From contig NW_004451851.1 of the NCBI RefSeq assembly GCF_000321225.1, positions 95,624-159,623 on the forward strand: a DNA stretch of 64,000 bases, read 5' to 3'. The position numbers and the translations under genes were made by a program. Positions 34,455-44,800 of this stretch are shown here, one piece after another. Numbering within the stretch: position 1 is the first letter of the stretch; each line of letters opens with the position of its first letter. The notes under the pieces are model-generated. The model made no database searches, was not told where the DNA came from, and saw nothing but the letters and a program-made list of their open reading frames with translations. Source of the DNA: Odobenus rosmarus divergens (lineage: Eukaryota; Chordata; Mammalia; Carnivora; Odobenidae).

Positions 34455-36325
34455 GTATGATCTTGAATAAGGAAGTAGCTATAGTGTTCCCTCATTGACA
34501 TGTGGGGTTGGGCTAGATCATTTTCTTTGAGGATGCCACTGAGCTCTGACCTATAATCCTAAACCGTGGGAATCTGGCAGTGTCCGCTCTCTATTCAGGT
34601 TGTGGTCAGGGGGCCTCACAGGACAGTGTCACTGTATTGGGTGTGGATGCTAAGGGTTGACTGAGAGACAATCTGAAGGCAGGAGGGGACACCATCTCTT
34701 GGGTTCCTGCTGGTGTGTGGTGGGGCTGAGGGCAGTCCTTTATACTCTGCAGAGAAATTGGCTTCTGGAGGACCACCGTGCAGAACAGGAGTCTGTGTTG
34801 TTGCGCAGGACTTACACTCCCAGTGGCCCATGAGGATCCCAGTTGCCGAGTCCTCTAGCTCAGCCTGTCAGAGGCGTGAGGCCTGTTGGGCCATCTGTAG
34901 AGCTAAGATTCTCCTGGGCCCTGGAGCCATATGCAGGGCAGCTGGAAGCTGGGCCAGGTAGCAGAGGAGTCATTAAGAGAAACACATCTCAGACATCGTG
35001 TTCTTGAGGTTTCATGTCTGAGTAAGAGACTTGGCTTCAGGGTCTGGGTCCCAGTTGGGACTCAAGCCATCTCAGGAACTGCCTGAAGTACCTTGCAGTG
35101 TAACCCCTGTTGTCACTAGGGCCCTCTGTCCACACTGCCCCAGCACCCACTGGATCCCCATTTCCAGCGCGATCTGGGCCCTGCTGTAGGAGGAACCCAG
35201 AGGACCAGTGTGCCAAGGCTGGAGTGCTATTTCCTGTGCAGTCAAGGCATGTGTGTCGGTAAGCCCAAACAGTTCTGCTTAGAAGCCTGTAGCCCGTAAT
35301 GGCTGCAAGGGCAGTAGACAGAGCCGACTGGCAAAGCATTATATTGATTCCAAGCAGTAACTAAAGTGAGAGTTCAAAATACGTTCTGGAAGGCAGGCAG
35401 CCCTTGGCTCCGGTGAGGCACTAATGAGCTCCCCAGCCAGCTACAGCTCGACCTGCATCTTCCCAGCAAAAGACCCAGGGCTGGCATTGAAGAAGGTGCC
35501 AGCAAGGGTGGGTGACAAGGTGATTAATGCAGGGCAGCTTCATGGGCTCCTACCAGCTTCTCTCCCTGAGTCTTTTGTTTCTTTTTCCTTTTATCTCCAC
35601 AAGGCAAAGTGAAGAGCCTGGGAATTCCTCCCTGTACCATGTTCTGATCTGTTTGCTTGTATCAATGAGCCGATCTTTCAGAAGAGAGTAACTCTTCCTC
35701 CTCTAAAGGGTCGTGATGCCCAGTGATTTGCCTTGTTTCCTCCCCTGTGATTCTCGGCCCCCACCCCCTGGCTTCCTGAAGCCGAGTCTCCCTGTTTCCA
35801 GGTGGATGTCAGGATGCACTTCTCACCTGGAGGGCAGGTATCTAAGTCTTATATCTGGGGAGGGAACTGATTGAGAGCAGGTGTGTGCCAGCACGTTATG
35901 GGCACCTTTACTTACTCATGAGGTTGCCTCCCTGTGTTCTCATGCCCGGAAGCCTTCTCGAGAGATCCGCTTTTCTGTTTATCTATCCGGAGATTGATTC
36001 CTAGTCTCCCGTGTAACCTGTTTGTGCTTAAGTGTATCTTCAGCGTAGAAGCAACAAGAAGTAGACCAGAAAGAGGCTATGGGATCTTTTACAGCTTGTT
36101 AAAATATGAGCATCTGTATTCCTTTTTCGCACCTTGAATTTTAAAAAATTGCTGTGTTTCTCTTGCTTTCCAATGGCATGCCTCTCTAGCATATGTTTAA
36201 GTTCTGGACCCTGAAGCAAATATCTCAGCCCTGAGCCCTCGCACATGACACTTGAAAGAAACCTGGGTGCTCATCTCAACTCTGCTACCAACAGCAAGGA
36301 CAAGAACCCGGCCAAGTCCCCAAAC
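34455..36325. other. Stretch without recognised features
   Basis: No exon or repeat family recognised; chance frames only. Confidence 0.45.
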
Positions 36326-36329
36326 AGGA

Positions 36330-36540
36330 AACGGCATGGTCTTCCTTCCTTCCGTGGGTTTCCCTCTGCCATTCTCTTTGCTCTGTGCCCCTTTACCTTC
36401 TTACACCCTGTCATCTTTCAAAGTTCGGTTTACATGTCACCTTCTCCATGAAGACTTCTTTAACTCGCTCGAGCAGATAGGAACATTCCCACTTCTTATT
36501 AGCTCTTTTGAACATGACTCCATGTGAACTATTTGTTGTT
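36330..36540 (+). mobile_element. L2 LINE 3' fragment
   Basis: 'ctttgctctgtgcccctt', TTACATGTCACCTTCTCC with ATGAAGACTTCTTTAAC follow the L2 pattern 'aaatgtcaccttctcagtgaggccttc'. Confidence 0.7.
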
Positions 36541-36648
36541 GGTTTGTTAATTCACTTAAATATTTATTGGGTGGCTACTATATGCCTAGGCACTGCTGTA
36601 GATACTAGGGATACAGGGGCTGATCAGACTCACAAAGTGTGTATTGTA

Positions 36649-36848
36649 GGCCAGCACTGTCCAAGGGAACTCTTTGTGATGATGGAAATCTCTGTCTCCT
36701 GTCTGCTATCTGGACTCAGTAGCCACATAGGGCTGTTGAGCCCTTGAAATGTGGCTGATGTGACTAAGGCATTGAATTTTAAATTGTATTTCAGTTTCAT
36801 TAGTTTACCTACACATGGCTAATGCCTACCATACTGGACAGCACCATT
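36649..36848. mobile_element. MER3-like hAT element
   Basis: CACTGTCCAAGGGAACTCTTTG with TGATGATGGAAATCTC, AGTAGCCACATAGGGC with GAGCCCTTGAAATGTGGCTG, and the inverted end CCATACTGGACAGCACC. Both terminal regions are present. Confidence 0.8.
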
Positions 36849-36880
36849 TTATAGGGAGAGATGGACTTTGAAAGAGTTAA

Positions 36881-37273
36881 AGATTTTTTTTTTTTTTTAA
36901 TTTATTTGACAGAGAGAGAGACAGCGAGAGAGGGAACACAAGCAGGGGGCGTGGGAGAGGGAGAAGCAGGCTTCCCGCCGAGCAGGGTGCCCGATGTGGG
37001 GCTTGATCCCAGGACTCTGGGATCATGACCTGAGCCGAAGGCAGGCACTTAACGACTGAGCCACCCAGGTATACTACTTTATTTGTTTCCTTGTCCCATT
37101 GCAATTAGCCTCAGCCTCCAAACAAAGCTGAAACAGCTGACATCCTTTTGTGTCTCCAGTTTTAATGTGAATGGCTTCATTTTTTTCCCGGTTAATATAA
37201 TATACTCTGTTCCTCTGAGGGGTGGTTTTTCTAGTACTTGGGTCATTGTCCCCATCCCACACCCAGGTGCCCC
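36881..37273 (-). mobile_element. SINEC unit with internal L1 piece, flanked by one 20-bp TSD
   Basis: Antisense SINEC: a T-tract, AATTTATTTGACAGAGAG, GGGATCATGACCTGAGCC, CTGAGCCACCCAGGT, then 198 bp of foreign sequence, then CACCCAGGTGCCCC. The 20-nt sequence ATGGACTTTGAAAGAGTTAA is present on both outer sides (36861-36880, 37274-37293) without mismatch, so the whole 393-bp block behaves as one insertion or was enlarged after insertion. Confidence 0.9.
37071..37268 (-). mobile_element. L1 ORF2-like piece inside the SINEC
   Basis: On the minus strand this piece translates to a stretch with KTGDTKGCQLFQL and then LEAEANCNGTRKQIK, which I align with the L1 reverse transcriptase region RSGTRQGCPLSPLL and the following LEVLA block. 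Homology is remote and without introns or flanking L1 sequence. A 9-nt direct repeat CACCCAGGT lies at both borders (37062-37070 and 37260-37268). Confidence 0.6.
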
Positions 37274-37689
37274 ATGGACTTTGAAAGAGTTAATAGATCA
37301 CTATATTACTACCACTTGTGATGGGGCCATGTTGGAATCAAACAGAGTATAGTGGCAGAGAATAAGGGGAGACCTATTTTGGTAGATGAACAAGAAGGGT
37401 TTCTTGGAGGAAGTGATGTTTTGATTGAAGACCTGGGGGATGAGAAGGTGTCAGCCATTTAAAGAGTGGGAAGACTTTCTAGGGAAAGGGGACATTGAGT
37501 AGGAGTAGGCCCCACTAGAGGTAGGAATGAGTGTGGCATGCTGCAGGAATTGCAGGTGGTCAGAGTGGTTGGAATGGAGTGGGTGAGAGTACCGGGAGTG
37601 GGGGCTGGGGAGATGGTTAGGGGCCAGATCGCTGAAGGCAGTGGAGGCCATGGGGGACAGGAGGGGGCTTGTTGGAAGTCTTCCCCTCA

Positions 37690-39225
37690 GGTGAGAAAGA
37701 GCAGGGCACTGAGTCCATGTCTCTTGGCTGTCAGCTCAGGACTTGTGCTGTGCCATGCTGCCCAAGCACTGTGGGCTCCCAGCCTTCGTGCGATGCTGGT
37801 CTGGTGGCGAGCCTCATCTGCATTCTGTTTCCATCCCTGTCTCCAGCCTGACTTATTTAGGCCTGTCTAATTTATGTAGCTGCTGTACATGGGTAGTGCG
37901 TGTCGGGCTCAGGGGCCTGCCCGTGTTTGTCTCTGTGAAAGAGAAATACTACTGTCTTCACTGGAGCCATCTTTTCTGATTGTGCCTGCTTGGTAGTTAA
38001 GATTCTGGGAGCATTTAGCGCAAGGAGGAATTGCTGTAATGACAAGTGGATCCTCCCATAACCTCCACTTAATTGGATGAAGTGACAGCCCCAGTGAAGA
38101 CTCAAATAAAATTTGGTGTAATTGGACTGTGCTGAATGGCTAGTGCCAGAACCAGTGTGGAAAGCTTGCAGCTGGTCATCAGAACCATGGAGGAGTCCAG
38201 TGGGACTGGAGGAGCCGCCTGTGCTTGGGGTCCAGGTGAAGGTGTTCACTTCAACTGCTCATCCTCCCCATGAATTCTGTGTACCTCCTCTCCAGAAGTT
38301 TCCTTGAAGGACGTGGTGGGAAGCACTGAGACAGAGGGAATCTCTTCGGTTGGCTTCCCTGGAAACAAAATCTGAGAGAGTTGGATGCAGACGGTTTATT
38401 CAGGGGAGTTCTATGGAGGCCCACCCATAGGGGAGTAAGGAAGGCAGGCCTGGGCAGGGGGCGAAGCTGGCCTGCAGTGTGGTTACAACTGGAGGTGGGA
38501 GATCCCTGGAGCTTGGAGAGCCCTTCAGCATTGTCCTAAATTTGGGCTCAAGGATGGGCCTTGGCATTCCCATGTGCCATTGGCCATGCCCCCTTACCTC
38601 CAGCAAAAGTAACCTTGGATGAAGCAGTTCCTGGAGAGCGATGAAAGTGGTAGCACTTCGCAGTTGACACTCTCAGCTGCTGGGTGAGGCGTGCACCTGC
38701 CTCATAAGCAGAATACTACAGTATCCACTACAAGGGCAGCAGGAACCCACAACCCATGGTTCCCTGGGCATGCCTTCTCTTCCTCAGATGTTGACTCCAA
38801 GGAACCCCCACACTTTCTTCTGTTGCAGTCCTCTCTACTCTGTCCTCCACCTGTTCTGGGTGAAATGGAGCAAGTCCATTGACTACCTGGACTCTGGTTT
38901 CCCCTTCCTCCTCTCTTCTGCTTGCTTCCAGCGCCTGCACTGACCTCCAGGGCTCCCTTCCTCCTGCTTTCGGCTTTGGTTTCCCAGGGCTGATCAGCTA
39001 TGTCTGAAAGCAGCTTCCCACTGCACTCCCACTCCCACTGTGCTGTTTCCCTTTCGGGGTTCTGGTTCCCAGCAGTGAGTCTGGAAGCCTAATGTCCCCC
39101 CTCTGTCAGAGCACCCGAGTGTGCTGGTGAGTTATGTGGGCTTTAGGCCACATACCAGGATGAGGATCCCCACTCTTTTGCTTTCCAGATAAGCTCTACT
39201 GGGGACACAGGCGTGGATTCATTTG
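37690..39225. other. Stretch without recognised features
   Basis: No exon recognised. Around 38370-38700 the sequence (GACGGTTTATTCAGGGGAG and following) looks like an old interspersed repeat that I cannot name. Confidence 0.4.
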
Positions 39226-39229
39226 TTTT

Positions 39230-39370
39230 GTGTTGTACTTTGATCATTTTGAACCTTTTGCATCTGTGAAATGGGGATATGTCTACCCGCATAACAGAGC
39301 TGTTTGAGGACTAGCAAGACAGGCCCACAGCACAGCACCCAACACATGGTAGAAATTGTCATTATTTGTC
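39230..39370 (+). repeat. MIR SINE fragment
   Basis: 'cttttgcatctgtgaaatgggg', CATAACAGAGCTGTTTGAGG and AGCACCCAACACATGGTAG: the 3' half of MIR. Confidence 0.65.
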
Positions 39371-39374
39371 TTCA

Positions 39375-40380
39375 TTGACAGCCATGGTCAACTCAGCCTG
39401 GCCAAGGGCAGTTGAGGCCAAATCTCAGAGCCAAGCATAGAACCCGGCTGCAGAAATGCCATCCTGAGTGTAGCACAGAGTCTTGAGATGAGATGAGCTA
39501 GGTGTGGTGAAGCAGGTTATCCACAATTTCGTTGGGCCTCCAGCCAAGTTTGAGCCCACTGCTCAAGAGATTATTATGGATGCCTCGAGGGCTATATCTA
39601 AGTGTAGACCCACATCTTACAGCCAGGGGCCAAGCAGCATTCAGTCCTGGTTCATGCCCCTCCTCTCCCTGTGCCATCCTCCCACCCAGCTCTTTCCCTA
39701 TGCAGCCACAGGCTCAGCTTCTGCGTGGGAGAAGGGGGCTGTGAGAATCGTGTCTCCCTGGTCCCATAGCTCGGGCTCAGTGTGGGCGTTTTGCTGTCCT
39801 TGTGTGCAGCGGGGAGCTGACCTGGAATCCCACACCCCAGTCCTGTTCTTCTCCCATTGTTGGACACACAGCGAGACTCCACAGGCAATGGAAAAGAAAA
39901 AGACTTGATCACTGTTTATTTTCCTTAATTTTCATTGTGCCGCTTGTATTTTTACCCTTGATTACAAGCATCAGAAAAGTTCCTCTCTGTTTTTTATTGT
40001 CCTTTGCAGCTGTTAGTTTGAATAGCATCTGCTAGACCGACACCCCTGGTAGGCTCAGAAAAAAGAGAAATTAGCTGAAAGTGTAACAAGGGAAGCATTT
40101 TTAGTGGGGAGCCTCATTTTGCCAAACCTGCAGTCTTTTGCCTGGCTCTGGAGCTGCCTTTGAATGCCAGCCCACAGCTTCTTTGAGACAGTGTTTTTGT
40201 TGTTGGTGGTGGTGTTTTCCTTGGTGGTTTTTTTTTTTTTTATTTGAAGACAAATTGGCCTCCTTGAAGCCCCTCTACAAAGAGTTCGGGGGATCCAGTC
40301 ACACCCTTTATTAGGGAAGGGCAGTCTACTTGTCATGTGGTAAAGATTTCAGTTGTTTTCATGTCCTTTGTTTACTCCTT
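39375..40380. other. Stretch without recognised features
   Basis: No recognised repeat or exon; one chance frame of 134 codons on + (39504-39908) without domain features. T-run at about 40229-40241. Confidence 0.45.
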
Positions 40381-40384
40381 CGGT

Positions 40385-40600
40385 CTTGTGTATTTATTCA
40401 TTCATCAGACACATTTATGTATCTGCAAATCACTTGCATTTTGCCAGCAGCTAGGATGTAAAGTTAAATTAGCTGATTTCCCTGACCCCAAAGATATAGT
40501 CTGGCTGGGGAGAATTGTATGGAAATGGATGATTGCAGTGAAGGGTGAACAACATCACATATTGGAAATGGTCATTGTTGATGTATGGGCATGCTGTCAT
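40385..40600 (-). mobile_element. L2 LINE fragment, antisense
   Basis: TATTTATTCATTCATCAGAC with ACATTTATGTATC, 'gctaggatgtaaa', TGATTTCCCTGACCCC and TAGTCTGGCTGGGGAG: antisense L2 3' order. Confidence 0.6.
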
Positions 40601-40609
40601 TGTCCCTCG

Positions 40610-40815
40610 GCCCTGTTCTCCATTTTAACACACACTGCCTGTATGACCTTGGTTAACTTTTTTCATGCCAGTTTCCTCATTTATAATGTGGCAATGATAG
40701 CATTCATCTCAGAAGGGTATAAGGATTAAATGAGATAATATATATGTGATGCTTGGTGGAATGGCTGGTGTGGAGTGAGGTGTCCGTAAATGTCAGCTGC
40801 TGTCCCTGCTGTTGT
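40610..40815 (+). repeat. MIR SINE
   Basis: GCCTGTATGACCTTGG with TTAACTTTTTTCATGCC, CAGTTTCCTCATTTATAATG, GGATTAAATGAGATAATATA: MIR 3' two thirds. Confidence 0.85.
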
Positions 40816-40824
40816 TGAGTAAGG

Positions 40825-40954
40825 GAGCTCAGGCTGTGGCTCCAGAGATGGGGGTTCAAAATATGGCCTCATCGCTGAATAGTTTGACCTGTGGCAAGTC
40901 CCCTAACTTCTCTTCCCCTGCAAAGTGGTAATATAATTTTACCTACAAGTAAGG
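40825..40954 (+). repeat. MIR SINE
   Basis: CAGGCTGTGGCTCCAGAG, GGGGTTCAAAATATGGCC, TTTGACCTGTGGCAAG with TCCCCTAACTTCTC and GCAAAGTGGTAATATAA: a second MIR directly after the previous one, ending at the MER5A border. Confidence 0.8.
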
Positions 40955-41034
40955 CGGTGCTACTCAGAGTGTTCTGGTCATGGACCAGCAGCAGCATCAT
41001 TGCTGGAAGCGTATTAGAAATGTAAATTCTCAGG

Positions 41035-41202
41035 GACACCTGGGTGGCTCATTGGGTTGAGTGTCCAACTCTTGATTTCAGCTCAGGTCATGATCTCAGG
41101 GTTGTGGGATAGAGCCCCGTGATGGGCTCCATGCTGGGTGTGGAACCTGTTTGCGGTTATCTCTCTCCCTCTCTCCCTCCTGTAGCCCCCTCCCCCAAAA
41201 AA
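41035..41202 (+). mobile_element. Can-SINE (older subfamily), sense
   Basis: Starts GACACCTGGGTGGCTCATTGG, has AACTCTTGATTTCAGCTCAGG with TCATGATCTCAGGGTTG, and ends in CT-rich repeats then A-run. It lacks the AAATAAATAAAATCTTT tail of the other copies. A perfect 13-nt TSD GTAAATTCTCAGG lies at 41022-41034 and 41203-41215. The only SINEC in the sense orientation of PTPRT here. Confidence 0.95.
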
Positions 41203-41286
41203 GTAAATTCTCAGGTAGCACCCCAGAGCTATTAAATCAGAAAAAAAAAAAAAATATATGAATCTATGTTTTAAAAGTCTGCCAGG

Positions 41287-41300
41287 AAAAAAAAAAAAAA
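41287..41300 (+). mobile_element. Poly(A)-only insertion with TSD
   Basis: Fourteen A residues are flanked on both sides by GTCTGCCAGG (41277-41286 and 41301-41310), which occurs once in the intact MER5A. The pattern is that of a retroinsertion truncated to its tail. Confidence 0.75.
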
Positions 41301-41499
41301 GTCTGCCAGGTGATTATGATGTGTACTAAAATCTGAGAAGTACTGGGTTAGAGATAAGGTACAAAAGTTGTCCAGCATACAACCTGCCCAAATACTGATG
41401 ATTAATAAAGGTTTTACAGCTGTTACTGCAGCAAGAACAAAAATAACAGATGGTGAGTAAGGGTGCAGCATACGTCACTGAAAGTTTTAATTTGAGCCA

Positions 41500-42130
41500 G
41501 TTCTAGAAAGGTGACTGGAGATTTTTAAGAAGGTCACTTCTGGATGCAGGCACAGTGTGGGCAAAGACCCAGGGATGTTTGGAGGATGGTGCAAACTGTG
41601 GTGCTGCACAGGCATAGAACTCCAGGAGAAGGGGTGGCTGGAGACACACCAGTAGAGACACAGCTTGATTGAGTCAGATCATAAGGATCTGGTTTGACCA
41701 GAACAAAGGCTTTGAGCTTGATCTTGGGGAACTATGGATGGGCTTTAAACACAGACGTGACAAGATAAGATTTGGTGTTGGTAAGATGAGTCATGGAAGC
41801 TATAGAGGGTTAGCAGGAAGACTCGGTGGATCCTGGCACATATGGTCCTTGGAGTCTCCAGAAAAAAAAACTTTACTGAAAATTGTATATTTACTGGTGG
41901 GTATATATATGTATATATATACACATATATATACCAATTGTCTTTTTTTTTTGTTCTTCCATCCAACTCCCTGCAAATATTCACTGAATACCTGTAGTGC
42001 TCCAGGCATTCAGGGATACACACATAAAACAAGCGAAACAATCCTTACCCAACCATGGTCCACAGTTTCCTGAGAAGCATGATGAGCGTGATTATTACAC
42101 AGTGTGATAAGGAAAGGGGGCCAACCTCTG
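41500..42130 (-). mobile_element. L2 LINE fragment(s), antisense
   Basis: AGATTTTTAAGAAGGTCACTTC, 'gctttgagcttgatcttgg', GGCTTTAAACACAGACGTGAC with AAGATAAGATTTG on the left; on the right TATTCACTGAATACCTGTAG with TGCTCCAGGCATTCAGG and CAGTGTGATAAGG. Antisense L2, probably two segments. An AT microsatellite (41899-41936) lies inside. Confidence 0.6.
41899..41936. repeat. (TA)n-rich microsatellite
   Basis: Alternating TATATATATG and TATATATATACACATATA units, about 38 bp, self-complementary in part. Confidence 0.85.
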
Positions 42131-42290
42131 TTGAATACCTGGCACGCTGCGGATGGTATTGTTGATGTAATCACTGCTAGTTGTTACCCCTTGGCAGTGT
42201 TCTTTGGGTGTCCCAAGGATAGTCTCACAAAGTGCTCACAGTGACCCATTTTACAGCTGAAGAAACTTCACTGAGAGGCGTCACATATAT
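42130..42290 (-). repeat. MIR-type repeat, antisense
   Basis: TGAATACCTGGCACGC, AGTGCTCACAGTGACCC with ATTTTACAGCTGAAGAAAC follow antisense MIR order. Confidence 0.65.
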
Positions 42291-42299
42291 TAGGACTTG

Positions 42300-42620
42300 A
42301 AAAGGAAAGGAATAAATATCAAAGAGGATATCAGGTTTAGGGAAGCTTTTTTTTTTTTTTTTTAAGTACACGCAGGGTACAGGACAGAGCTAGAAGGGCA
42401 GTCAGGGGCAGGCACGAGGCCATCGGAGGTTCAAAGCAAAGGAGGGTTTTTTTGTCTTGTCACCATCAGGGCAGTCTTTAAAAGATGTTAAGAGGTGGGT
42501 GACATGATGAGAGTCACTTTGGAGAGACACCCTGACATCCCAGAGTATTCACTGGCGAAAAGTGAGATCTTGGGAGGTAACATTTTGTGAGGGACGCTGA
42601 CATTTATTCATAGCATTTCT
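42300..42620 (-). mobile_element. Possible L2 fragment, antisense
   Basis: TTTAAAAGATGTTAAGAGG with GTGGGTGACATGATGAGAG resembles the antisense L2 'gggagtgacatgatctga' block; a T-run (about 42345-42363) lies inside. Weak. Confidence 0.4.
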
Positions 42621-42869
42621 ACTTCTTTGCCTAATTGTCTTAAAATCTGTGTCTATGTCAAAATCTCAGCAGGATGAGTGAGGCGCCGAAGCTCTTCTAT
42701 CCGCCTCCCACCCCCACCAGAAAAGTCTCATTTGTAACAGCTCATCACTCCCCGAAGCATAGTGATGGCAGCCACTGAGGGCTGAATGTGGGCTGTGCAT
42801 GTGTGTTCTCAGAATGGGAGGCAGAAGGGGAGGGGGAGCCCCACCCTGCGCTGTGTTCTTGACACGCAC

Positions 42870-43030
42870 CAGCTCATGAGGTCCTCTCTACATGGGGAGT
42901 AGACATTGTTCCCATTTTACAAATAGCAAAGTGAAGCTCAGAAAGGTTAAGTGTCTCGCTCATTGTCGTACAGCAGCCACTTGGCTGCCCTTTTGCCAAA
43001 GACCACCTGGCTTCAGAAATGCTGGTTTTG
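42870..43030 (-). repeat. MIR SINE, antisense
   Basis: CATTGTTCCCATTTTACAAATAG, GTGAAGCTCAGAAAGG with TTAAGTGTCTCGCTC, 'gtcgtacagcagcc': the antisense MIR core. Confidence 0.8.
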
Positions 43031-43134
43031 TGTGATTCTCTGTGTAGATGACATGACTGTTGGTAACATTTTAGCAGTAAGAGTCAGTCTTTATGTTAGA
43101 CAAATTTCTAGCCACTTCCAAGGCCTTAGGGCTC

Positions 43135-43655
43135 TGTATGTAGGCAGAATAATGCCTCCCCCCACAAGATGCCCACATCCTCATCCCTCGAGCCTGTCAA
43201 TCTATTATCTTGTGTGACTAAAGGGATTCTGCAGATGTGATGACGTACTTTAAGATGGGCAGACGATACTGACTTATCTGGGCTCAATGTAGTCATAAGC
43301 GTTCTTACAAGAGGGAGGTGGGAAGGTCACAGTCAGAGGAGGAGATGTGACAATGGAAGGGGAGAGAGAGAGAAGGAAGGAGAGAGAGAGCGAGAGAAAG
43401 AGAGATTGTAAAATGCTGTGCTAGTGGCTTGAGGGAGGAGGAAGGGGCCACAAGCCAAGGAATGCCGGTGGCCTCTAGAATCTGAACAAGGCAAGGGAAC
43501 GGAGTCTCTCCTAGAGCCTCCAGAAGAAATGCAGTGCTGCTGACACCTGAATGTTTAGGATCTCTCACCTCCAGAGCTGTACAAGATTACATTCATTGTG
43601 TTTTAAGTGACAAGGTTTGGGGTTATTTGTTACAGCAGCAAGAGGAAAGTAATAG
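43135..43655 (+). mobile_element. MLT1-type MaLR LTR, sense
   Basis: GTAGGCAGAATAATGCC at the start, AGATGCCCACATCCTCATCC, 'ggattctgcagatgtgatga', GGGCCACAAGCCAAGG with AATGCC, AGAGCCTCCAGAAGAAATG, and the end GGGGTTATTTGTTACAGC with AGCAAGAGGAAAGTAATA. Nearly full-length LTR. A GA-rich expansion lies at 43361-43405. Confidence 0.88.
43361..43405. repeat. GA-rich (homopurine) tract in an LTR
   Basis: About 45 bp almost entirely A and G, with repeated GAGAGAGA blocks interrupted by a single C. Confidence 0.85.
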
Positions 43656-43829
43656 AGGTTTCCAGGACTTGTAGGGCAGGCACCTCCCTACCTGCTCTGC
43701 ATGCAGAGACAAGACTGAGTTTGTATAACCTCAGCCACCTTCCCTTCTCTGAGCCTCATTTTCTCATTTGTAAAATGGTGTGAGGGGGTGTTAATTGTCA
43801 TTGTGCAAGTTTATGATTTACCCAGACTC

Positions 43830-43965
43830 CTTCTTCCAATCCCGAGTGAGATTTTATTTCTCAGGGAAAACCTTGCTTCCTCCTTAGATGATGTCAGCCC
43901 CTGCGTTACACGTTCTTCAGACACTTTACACTTTGCTTCCCATGTTTGTCTCTTGTGAGAGTTTA
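43830..43965 (+). mobile_element. L2 LINE fragment
   Basis: GGGAAAACCTTGCTTCCTCC, 'gatgatgtcagcccctg' and the following 'acactttacactttg' resemble the L2 segment 'gaggccttccctgacc ... tagcac'. Confidence 0.5.
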
Positions 43966-44524
43966 ATGAAGAGAGGATTTTGACCTCTGATGGGATAGGG
44001 ACAGAGTTAAGAGAACAGACATTAGTGAGGCGCTGGGGACAGGCAGTAGCTGGAATCTGTTATTCCCCAGGGCCAAAGGGATAGGGAAAGGAGAGGTGGT
44101 ACCAGAGCCCAGTGAGAGCTGGTGGGCAGCAGGGCAGGTGTGGGGGAGCTCAGGTCCCAGAGGAAGCAGCTGTTGCCAAAGAAAAGGCAATGAGTAAGGG
44201 AGGAAAGGAAGAAAGATACCCTGACTGTGCTTCCTTTTCAGCCTTTGATCTCCTGTGGTAGTCTCTTGTTGGCTAGGGGAAGACCGCCACTGAGAGCTGA
44301 GGGCAAGGGAGCTAGGGATCCAGTCGATCGGGGTAGATGTCCAGGTGCATGGGGCAGAACAGAGACTGGATTCAGGGGTCAAACAGAAGAATGTGCACAA
44401 ACATGCAGCTCATGTTAATTCATTTTCACTGCTGTGTAATATTCCTTCACAAGATTGCTCTCCGTGGTAATTCCACACTCATGGTGAGATGATTAGATTA
44501 AAAGTGATCATTTTACTGAAGGCA

Positions 44525-44625
44525 AGAACTTTGGTGCTTTGCCCCTCATCATCTCCCCAGGGACAGGGCACAGTAGGTGATCAATGAATGTTTAGTGAAT
44601 GAATAAATGAATGTACGACTATGAA
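44525..44625 (+). mobile_element. L2 LINE 3' end
   Basis: AAGGCAAGAACTTTGG, GACAGGGCACAGTAGG with TGATCAATGAATG and TGAATGAATAAATGAATG: the L2 terminal repeat. Confidence 0.8.
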
Positions 44626-44659
44626 AATACTTTGAAGGTCACAGATTGCTCTACACAAG

Positions 44660-44800
44660 TTCATTTTCATTAATTAAGACCGGCTTCAGAGGTGTCATGT
44701 GATTTTTCTAAGGTCACCAGGTACTAAGTACCCGAGGCAGGATTTGAATCCCAGTCTCCTGGGTCCAAGTCCAGTGCTATTCGTACTCCATTCCAGCTAC
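44660..44800 (-). repeat. MIR SINE, antisense
   Basis: TTTTTCTAAGGTCACCAGG, AGGCAGGATTTGAATCCC with AGTCTCCTGGGTCC, 'agtgctattcgtactcc': antisense MIR head. Confidence 0.75.

Larger units (their letters stand above)
36545..37680 (-). mobile_element. L2 LINE, antisense, broken by MER3 and a SINEC unit
   Basis: The left part (AATATTTATTGGGTGGCTAC, GGCACTGCTGTAGATAC with TAGGGATACAGG) and the right part after the SINEC (GGTTTCTTGGAGGAAGTGATG, AGGAATTGCAGGTGGTCAG, GCCAGATCGCTGAAGG) are consistent with one antisense L2. MER3 (36649-36848) and the SINEC unit (36881-37273) interrupt it. Confidence 0.65.
40955..41345 (+). mobile_element. MER5A, split by a SINEC and a poly(A) insertion
   Basis: The left part has GGACCAGCAGCAGCATCATTG and TATTAGAAATGTAAATTCTC; the right part resumes with TCAGGTAGCACCCCAG and TTAAATCAG, then CCAGGTGATTATGATGTG and TGAGAAGTACTGG. 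Two younger insertions lie inside (41035-41202 and 41287-41300). Confidence 0.88.

Noticed and set aside
37071..37268. Novel retroviral or host exon fragment inside the SINEC
   Set aside because: The minus-strand translation aligns with the L1 reverse-transcriptase region (GCPLSPLL-type motif), so an L1 origin is simpler.
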